This document shows positions 59,216 to 64,000 of a stretch of DNA of 64,000 bases, piece by piece. Positions within the stretch are counted from its first letter, which is position 1; each line of letters starts with the position of its first letter. Origin of the DNA: Stenotrophomonas koreensis. Its GTDB lineage: Bacteria; Pseudomonadota; Gammaproteobacteria; Xanthomonadales; Xanthomonadaceae. Position numbers and translations under genes: made by a program. Under the pieces are notes generated by a model. It was not told the origin of the DNA. It saw only the letters and a list, made by a program, of their open reading frames with translations, and did not search any database. The stretch covers positions 62,001 through 126,000 of the forward strand of contig NZ_LDJH01000002.1 of assembly GCF_001431525.1 (NCBI RefSeq), read 5' to 3'.

Positions 59216-59842
59216 ATGAGTGGGCGCGTGCTGGTGCTGCATGGCATCTGGAATACCCGTAGCTGGATGCTGCCGCTGGTCTGGCGTCTGCGTCGGGCCG
59301 GGATCGATGCGCACAGCTTTGGCTATGACAGCATCCTGGGCGGACCTGGAGCGGCGGTGCCCGCCCTGGCGGCAAGCATTCAGGCGCAGGCGGTTACCGG
59401 TCTGGTCGGCTACAGCCTTGGCGGGTTGATCGCGCTGCAGGCCCTGCAGCAGCATCCGGGGTTGCCGGTCACTACCCTGGTCTGTCTGGGCACGCCCTTG
59501 TCCGGCAGCCAGACCGCGCGCCAGCTGTGCCAGCTGCGCCTTGGCCGGCTGCTGGGCCGCAGCGGACAGCTGCTGGGCCAGGCGCAGCAGCGCGGCACCG
59601 GCGCAGTCCGGATCGGCCAGGTCGCCGGCAACCGGCCGCTCGGCCTGGGCCGCCTGCTGGGTGCCCAGGGCCGGGATTCGGACGGGACCGTCGGCCTGGC
59701 CGAGACGCACTGGCCGGGGCTGGCCGACCACTGTGTGGTGCCCGCCACCCATACCGGGCTGCCGTTCAACCGGCAGGCAGCCGGGCAGGTCGTGCATTTC
59801 CTGCGCAACGGATGCTTTGTACCCGGAGTTGCCCCGGGCTGA
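59216..59842 (+). CDS. Alpha/beta hydrolase, esterase/lipase-like
   Basis: A 208-residue protein. VLVLHGIWNTRSWMLPLVW supplies the oxyanion loop (HG), LVGYSLGGLIALQAL holds the GxSxG nucleophile Ser, and THTGLPFN supplies the catalytic His. The short length and HGIWN start suggest a small esterase. ATG 59216 is chosen; the frame is open further upstream but without conserved residues. It follows the GNAT gene by 58 bp. Confidence 0.82.
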   Translation: MSGRVLVLHGIWNTRSWMLPLVWRLRRAGIDAHSFGYDSILGGPGAAVPALAASIQAQAVTGLVGYSLGGLIALQALQQHPGLPVTTLVCLGTPLSGSQTARQLCQLRLGRLLGRSGQLLGQAQQRGTGAVRIGQVAGNRPLGLGRLLGAQGRDSDGTVGLAETHWPGLADHCVVPATHTGLPFNRQAAGQVVHFLRNGCFVPGVAPG

Positions 59843-59873
59843 GGTCGTATCCGGGCCGTATTGATGGCGATCG

Positions 59874-59888
59874 GGTAGAATCCGCGCT
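59874..59888 (+). promoter_or_regulatory. Possible promoter -10 element of yebC-ruv operon
   Basis: GGTAGAATCCGCGCT, 31 bp before the yebC ATG, is the third occurrence of this element in the window. Confidence 0.4.
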
Positions 59889-59918
59889 CCTGTTCCTGTC
59901 AAACGTACGGAAATCCCC

Positions 59919-60650
59919 ATGGGTCGTGGTCCCTCCATCGAAGCCCGCAAGAACGCGTCCGACGCGAAGCGCGGCAAGATTTTCACCAAGATCATTCGTG
60001 AGATCAGCGTGGCCGCACGCGGTGGTGGTGGGGACCCCAACAACAACCCGGCGCTGCGTACGGCCATGGACAAGGGCCTGTCGGCCAACATGTCCAAGGA
60101 CGTGATCGAGCGTGCGATCAAGAAGGCCACCGGCGAGCTGGAAGGCGTCGAGTACGAGAACGTGCGCTACGAGGGCTATGCCCCGGGCGGTGTGGCGGTG
60201 ATTGTTGACTGCCTGACCGACAACCGCGTGCGCACCGTGGCTGACGTGCGCCATGCCTTCAACAAGTGCGGCGGCAACATGGGCACCGAAGGCTCGGTGG
60301 CCTTCATGTTCAGGAAGCTGGGGGTGATCACCTTCGCCCCGGGCGCCGACGAGGATGCCATCACCGAAGCTGCCATCGAGGCCGGCGCCGATGACATCGT
60401 GGTCTACCCCGATGACGGTTCGATCGACGTGGTCACCGCCCCGGAAGCCTTCACCGACGTCAAGGACGCCCTGGCCGCGGCCGGCTTCGTGGCCGACCAC
60501 GCCGAAGTGACCTTCCGCGCCGACAACGACATCAAGGTCGAGGGCGAGACCGGCGCCCAGGTCAAGAAGATGCTGGACATGCTCGAGGACCTGGATGACG
60601 TGCAGAACGTCTATTCCAATGCCGAGCTGGACCAGAACCTGTACGGCTGA
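59919..60650 (+). CDS. yebC: YebC/PmpR-family translation or DNA-binding regulator
   Basis: A 243-residue protein starting [20 protein letters not shown], the family hallmark (usually MAGHSKWANIKHRK; this member has the shorter form). [16 protein letters not shown] and [20 protein letters not shown] complete the pattern. The family has been described both as transcription regulators and as factors acting on ribosomes at poly-proline stretches. It is the first gene of the yebC-ruvC-ruvA cluster, conserved in many proteobacteria. Confidence 0.95.
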   Translation: MGRGPSIEARKNASDAKRGKIFTKIIREISVAARGGGGDPNNNPALRTAMDKGLSANMSKDVIERAIKKATGELEGVEYENVRYEGYAPGGVAVIVDCLTDNRVRTVADVRHAFNKCGGNMGTEGSVAFMFRKLGVITFAPGADEDAITEAAIEAGADDIVVYPDDGSIDVVTAPEAFTDVKDALAAAGFVADHAEVTFRADNDIKVEGETGAQVKKMLDMLEDLDDVQNVYSNAELDQNLYG

Positions 60651-60695
60651 GGGTGACGGCGGGCTGGTGCAGATGCCGGCCCGCGTCCATTGCAC

Positions 60696-61214
60696 ATGAC
60701 CCGTATCATCGGCATCGACCCCGGCTCCCAGCGCACTGGCGTGGGCATCATCGACGTGGCAGCCGACGGACGGGTCACCCCGGTCTGGCACGGCCCGTTG
60801 GTGCTGCTTGGCGCCGACGATTTCCCGCAGCGCCTGAAGACCCTGGTGCTGGGCCTGCGCGAGCTGGTCGAGCAGTACCGCCCGGATGAGGTGGCCATCG
60901 AGAAGATATTCATGGCCAAGAATGCCGATTCGGCGCTCAAGCTGGGCCAGGCGCGGGGAGCGGCGATTTCCGCACTGGTATTGCATGACCTGCCTGTGGC
61001 CGAATACGCACCGACAGAGATCAAGTTGGCGCTGGTGGGACGTGGTGGCGCCGAAAAGACCCAGGTGCAACATATGGTGGGGCTGATGCTGGGCCTGCCC
61101 GGCAAGCTCCAGGCCGACGCCGCCGATGCGCTGGCGGTGGCCATTACCCATGCCCATGTCCGCGCCACCGCGCAGCGACTGGGTGTGAACACGCGCCAGG
61201 CTTGGCGCAAGTAA
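60696..61214 (+). CDS. ruvC: Holliday junction resolvase RuvC
   Basis: A 172-residue nuclease. [18 protein letters not shown] has the first catalytic Asp, [20 protein letters not shown] the Glu, and [14 protein letters not shown] the final Asp pair. It cuts Holliday junctions made by RuvAB branch migration. ATG 60696 is chosen; a TTG six bases earlier is not needed. It is followed by ruvA 10 bp later. Confidence 0.97.
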   Translation: MTRIIGIDPGSQRTGVGIIDVAADGRVTPVWHGPLVLLGADDFPQRLKTLVLGLRELVEQYRPDEVAIEKIFMAKNADSALKLGQARGAAISALVLHDLPVAEYAPTEIKLALVGRGGAEKTQVQHMVGLMLGLPGKLQADAADALAVAITHAHVRATAQRLGVNTRQAWRK

Positions 61215-61224
61215 GGAGAGCACG

Positions 61225-61824
61225 ATGATCGGACGGCTGCGCGGGGTGATTGTCTACAAGGCACCACCGTGGTTGATGGTGGATGTCGGTGGCGTCGGCT
61301 ACGAGCTGGAGGCGCCGATGAGCACCTTCTACGACCTGCCCGAGGTCGGCCGTGAGGTCACCCTGTATACCCATTACGCGCAGAAGGAGGACAGCGTCAA
61401 CCTGTACGGCTTCCTGCGCGAGAACGAGCGCCGGCTGTTCCGTGACGTGCAGAAGGTCTCAGGCATCGGCGCCAGGATCGCGCTGGCGGTACTGTCCGGG
61501 GTCAGCGTGGAGGCGTTTGGCCAGCTGATCAGCCATGGCGATGTCACCGCGCTGACCCGGATCCCGGGCATCGGCAAGAAGACCGCCGAGCGCATGGTGC
61601 TGGAACTGCGTGACAAGGCCGGCAACTTTGTCGGTACCGGCGGTGGCGGTGGCCCGGTGCTGGCCGCAGCCCCGGGGCAGGATCCGGTCGCCGAGGCCGT
61701 GGTCGCGCTGCAGCAGCTGGGCTACAAGCCGGCCGAGGCGTCCCGGATGGCGCGCGAGGCGGCGCTGGAGGGGGATGATGTGGCGGTGGTGATCCGCAAG
61801 GCATTGCAGTCGGCATTGCGCTGA
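61225..61824 (+). CDS. ruvA: Holliday junction DNA helicase subunit RuvA
   Basis: A 199-residue protein with OB-fold N-terminus ([20 protein letters not shown]), two helix-hairpin-helix DNA-binding motifs ([31 protein letters not shown]) and a C-terminal UBA-like RuvB-binding domain ([17 protein letters not shown]). The tetramer holds the junction while RuvB pumps DNA. AAGGAGAG precedes the ATG. Confidence 0.97.
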   Translation: MIGRLRGVIVYKAPPWLMVDVGGVGYELEAPMSTFYDLPEVGREVTLYTHYAQKEDSVNLYGFLRENERRLFRDVQKVSGIGARIALAVLSGVSVEAFGQLISHGDVTALTRIPGIGKKTAERMVLELRDKAGNFVGTGGGGGPVLAAAPGQDPVAEAVVALQQLGYKPAEASRMAREAALEGDDVAVVIRKALQSALR

Positions 61825-61869
61825 GCGCACTGTCTTTTTTTTAACTTTTCCTTGCATAGGCTCGGCAGC

Positions 61870-63768
61870 ATGTCGACACCCGCACCCTCTGCTGCGCATG
61901 GCCCGAACAAGGCCGGGCTGCCGTTGATCATCGCTGCCATCGGCGTGGTTTTCGGCGATATCGGCACCAGCCCGCTGTATACGCTGAAGGAGGCCTTTTC
62001 CGGGCACTACGGCCTGAGCAGCGACCATGACACCGTCCTGGGCGTGCTCTCGCTGGCATTCTGGTCGTTGATGCTGGTGGTCACGCTCAAGTACGTGACC
62101 GTGATCATGCGCGCCGACAACGACGGCGAGGGCGGCATCATGGCGTTGATGACCCTGGCCCAGCGCAGCCTGCGCAATGGCTCGCGCAGTGCCTATGTGG
62201 TCGGCATCCTGGGGATCTTCGGTGCCTCGCTGTTCTTCGGTGACGGGGTGATCACGCCGGCCATTTCGGTACTCGGTGCGGTCGAGGGACTGGAAGTGGC
62301 CGCGCCCGGACTCAAGCCCTTCGTGCTGCCGATCACCATCGCCGTATTGCTGGGCGTGTTTGCCGCCCAGCGCTTTGGTACCGAGAAGGTCGGGCGTGTG
62401 TTCGGGCCGATCACCACGGTCTGGTTCCTGTCGCTGGCGGCCATCGGCCTGTGGAACATCATTGCCGAGCCGGAAGTGCTCAAGGCCTTCAATCCGTGGT
62501 GGGCGGTGAAGTTCTTTGCCGAGCACCAGTGGCAGGGCATTTTCATCCTCGGCGCGGTGGTGCTGGCGGTCACCGGTGGCGAGGCCCTGTATGCGGACAT
62601 GGGCCACTTCGGTGCGCCGCCAATCCGCCATGCCTGGTATTTCTTCGTGCTGCCCTGCCTGCTGCTCAACTATCTTGGCCAGGGGGCGTTGGTGCTGGCT
62701 CATCCGGAGGCAGTGGCCAACCCTTTCTATCAGTCGGTGCCGGGCTGGGCGCTGTATCCGATGATCATCCTGGCTACCATGGCGGCGGTGATTGCCAGCC
62801 AGTCGGTGATCACCGGCGCGTTCTCGGTATCGCGCCAGGCGATGCAGCTGGGCTACATCCCGCGGATGCGGATCAAGCACACCTCAAGCGACACCATCGG
62901 CCAGATCTACGTGCCCGGCATCAACTGGGGGCTGGCCACGCTGGTGATCGGCCTGGTGCTGGTATTCCGTTCTTCGTCCAACCTGGCCGTGGCCTATGGC
63001 ATCTCGGTGTCGGCGACGATGCTGATCGACACCCTGCTGTTCGCGCTGGTGGCACGCGCGCTGTGGCCGGCCTGGCGCAGGTGGATCCTGCCACTGTGCG
63101 TGCCGTTCTTCCTGATCGACCTGGCCTTCGTCATCGCCAACGGGGCCAAGCTGGCCCAGGGCGCGTGGTTCCCGGTGGTGCTGGGGGTGGTGCTGTTCAC
63201 CCTGATGCGGACCTGGCGCCGTGGCCGCGAGCTGCTGGCCGAGGAAATGGCACGCGACGGCCTGCCGGTGGCCACCTTCATCCCGGCGCTGATGATCTCG
63301 CCGCCGGTGCGCGTGCCCGGCACGGCGATCTTCCTGACCACCGACCTGAACACCACCCCGCAGGCGATGCTGCACAACCTCAAGCACAACAAGGTGCTGC
63401 ACGAGCGCAATGTGTTCCTGACCGTGCAGGTGCTGCAGGTGCCGTATGCCGCCGCCAACGCGCGGGTCAGCGTTACCACCCTGGGCGATGGTTTCCATGC
63501 CCTGACCCTGCGCTTTGGCTTCATGGAAACCCCGGACGTGCCGATGGCGCTGGAGCAGTTCTGTCTTGCCGGGCATATCCACTTTGACGCCATGGACACG
63601 ACCTATTTCGCCAGCCGCGAGACGATCGTGGCCAGTGCCAAGAAGGGCATGCCGCTGTGGCGGGACAAACTGTTTGCCTTCATGCACCGCAATGCGGCGC
63701 CGGCATCGGGCTTTTTCCGTATCCCCGGCAACCGTCTGGTCGAGCTCGGCGCGCAGGTGGAAATCTGA
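61870..63768 (+). CDS. kup: Kup-family low-affinity K+ transporter
   Basis: A 632-residue membrane protein with about 12 helices ([60 protein letters not shown]) and a soluble C-terminal domain ([20 protein letters not shown]). [17 protein letters not shown] is the Kup family signature. ATG 61870 gives the normal length; the TTG upstream only extends by six. It lies between ruvA and ruvB, so the ruv genes are split. Confidence 0.95.
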   Translation: MSTPAPSAAHGPNKAGLPLIIAAIGVVFGDIGTSPLYTLKEAFSGHYGLSSDHDTVLGVLSLAFWSLMLVVTLKYVTVIMRADNDGEGGIMALMTLAQRSLRNGSRSAYVVGILGIFGASLFFGDGVITPAISVLGAVEGLEVAAPGLKPFVLPITIAVLLGVFAAQRFGTEKVGRVFGPITTVWFLSLAAIGLWNIIAEPEVLKAFNPWWAVKFFAEHQWQGIFILGAVVLAVTGGEALYADMGHFGAPPIRHAWYFFVLPCLLLNYLGQGALVLAHPEAVANPFYQSVPGWALYPMIILATMAAVIASQSVITGAFSVSRQAMQLGYIPRMRIKHTSSDTIGQIYVPGINWGLATLVIGLVLVFRSSSNLAVAYGISVSATMLIDTLLFALVARALWPAWRRWILPLCVPFFLIDLAFVIANGAKLAQGAWFPVVLGVVLFTLMRTWRRGRELLAEEMARDGLPVATFIPALMISPPVRVPGTAIFLTTDLNTTPQAMLHNLKHNKVLHERNVFLTVQVLQVPYAAANARVSVTTLGDGFHALTLRFGFMETPDVPMALEQFCLAGHIHFDAMDTTYFASRETIVASAKKGMPLWRDKLFAFMHRNAAPASGFFRIPGNRLVELGAQVEI

Positions 63769-63810
63769 TGCTGGCCACCGCAGGCAGGGCGCTCGGCGCA
63801 TAATGGCGGC

Positions 63811-64000
63811 ATGACAGAGCACCGCATCATAGGCGCCGGCGCCACCCGCGAAGACGAGGCCGCCGACGCCAGCATCCGCCCCAGACACCTGCATGAGTAC
63901 CTTGGCCAGCAGCCGGTGCGCGAGCAGATGGACATCTACATCCAGGCCGCCAAGCACCGCGGTGATGCGCTGGATCATGTGCTGATCTTCGGCCCGCCGG
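63811..64000 (+). CDS. ruvB: Holliday junction DNA helicase subunit RuvB, 3' end outside window
   Basis: 63 codons before the right edge: [20 protein letters not shown], then [20 protein letters not shown] and HVLIFGPP. This is the RuvB N-terminus; the window ends within the Walker A loop. ATG 63811 fits the family. It lies 42 bp after kup. Confidence 0.95.
   Translation, partial: MTEHRIIGAGATREDEAADASIRPRHLHEYLGQQPVREQMDIYIQAAKHRGDALDHVLIFGPP

Overview
The window is GC-rich gammaproteobacterial chromosome, most likely from the Xanthomonadaceae (Lysobacteraceae) and probably Stenotrophomonas. Three things point there: the pilB / pilR-pilS / sucC-sucD neighbourhood, abundant REP-like palindromes of the TGTGGGAGCG type between genes, and a protein ending in the XVIPCD-type signal of the Xanthomonadales killing type IV secretion system. 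The assignment is by recognition only; no search was run.

Positions 1-7.7 kb hold a surface-sugar locus. It has a flippase cut by the left edge, an FkbM-type methyltransferase gene split by an IS3-family element with intact inverted repeats and a 4-bp target duplication, and a compact minus-strand operon (glycosyltransferase 2, DegT aminotransferase, Gfo/Idh oxidoreductase, ATP-grasp). It runs divergently into pilB (7.9-9.6 kb). An OafA-like acyltransferase with an SGNH domain sits between pilB and pilR-pilS, so sugar or acyl modification genes flank the pilus genes on both sides.

15-22.5 kb is core housekeeping: sucC and sucD (split by a REP hairpin pair), nadE, bamD, rluD and pgeF. At 22.5-28.8 kb two tandem paralogous membrane proteins of about 1,000 residues join a periplasmic propeller and Y_Y_Y domain to a cytoplasmic GGDEF domain. 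They are probable ligand-sensing diguanylate cyclases. A permease and a DUF4166 gene follow as a coupled pair.

31-36.6 kb looks like an iron-responsive envelope locus: a TonB-like protein, a di-haem cytochrome c peroxidase (MauG/CcpA type) and a TonB-dependent receptor. Fur-box-like sequences precede the tonB gene and the receptor gene. clpB follows, with a possible heat-shock promoter.

39.6-43.7 kb is the most interesting part. A putative T4SS antibacterial effector (zincin-like HELEH motif plus XVIPCD tail) is translationally coupled to a lipoprotein that is its likely immunity protein. Upstream lie two more lipoprotein paralogs, each followed with the same ATGA overlap by a 54-codon stub of the effector start, both stubs ending at the same novel junction. 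This is a tandem poly-immunity array. The middle lipoprotein is a mosaic of its two neighbours.

44-64 kb contains metY, a KefB/YbaL-like antiporter, a second TonB-dependent receptor, an ABC-F ATPase, a membrane Ser/Thr kinase with a TPR-like C-terminus, two secreted proteins, aspS, a 12-bp microsatellite before a GNAT gene, an alpha/beta hydrolase, and yebC-ruvC-ruvA-kup-ruvB (ruvB cut by the right edge).
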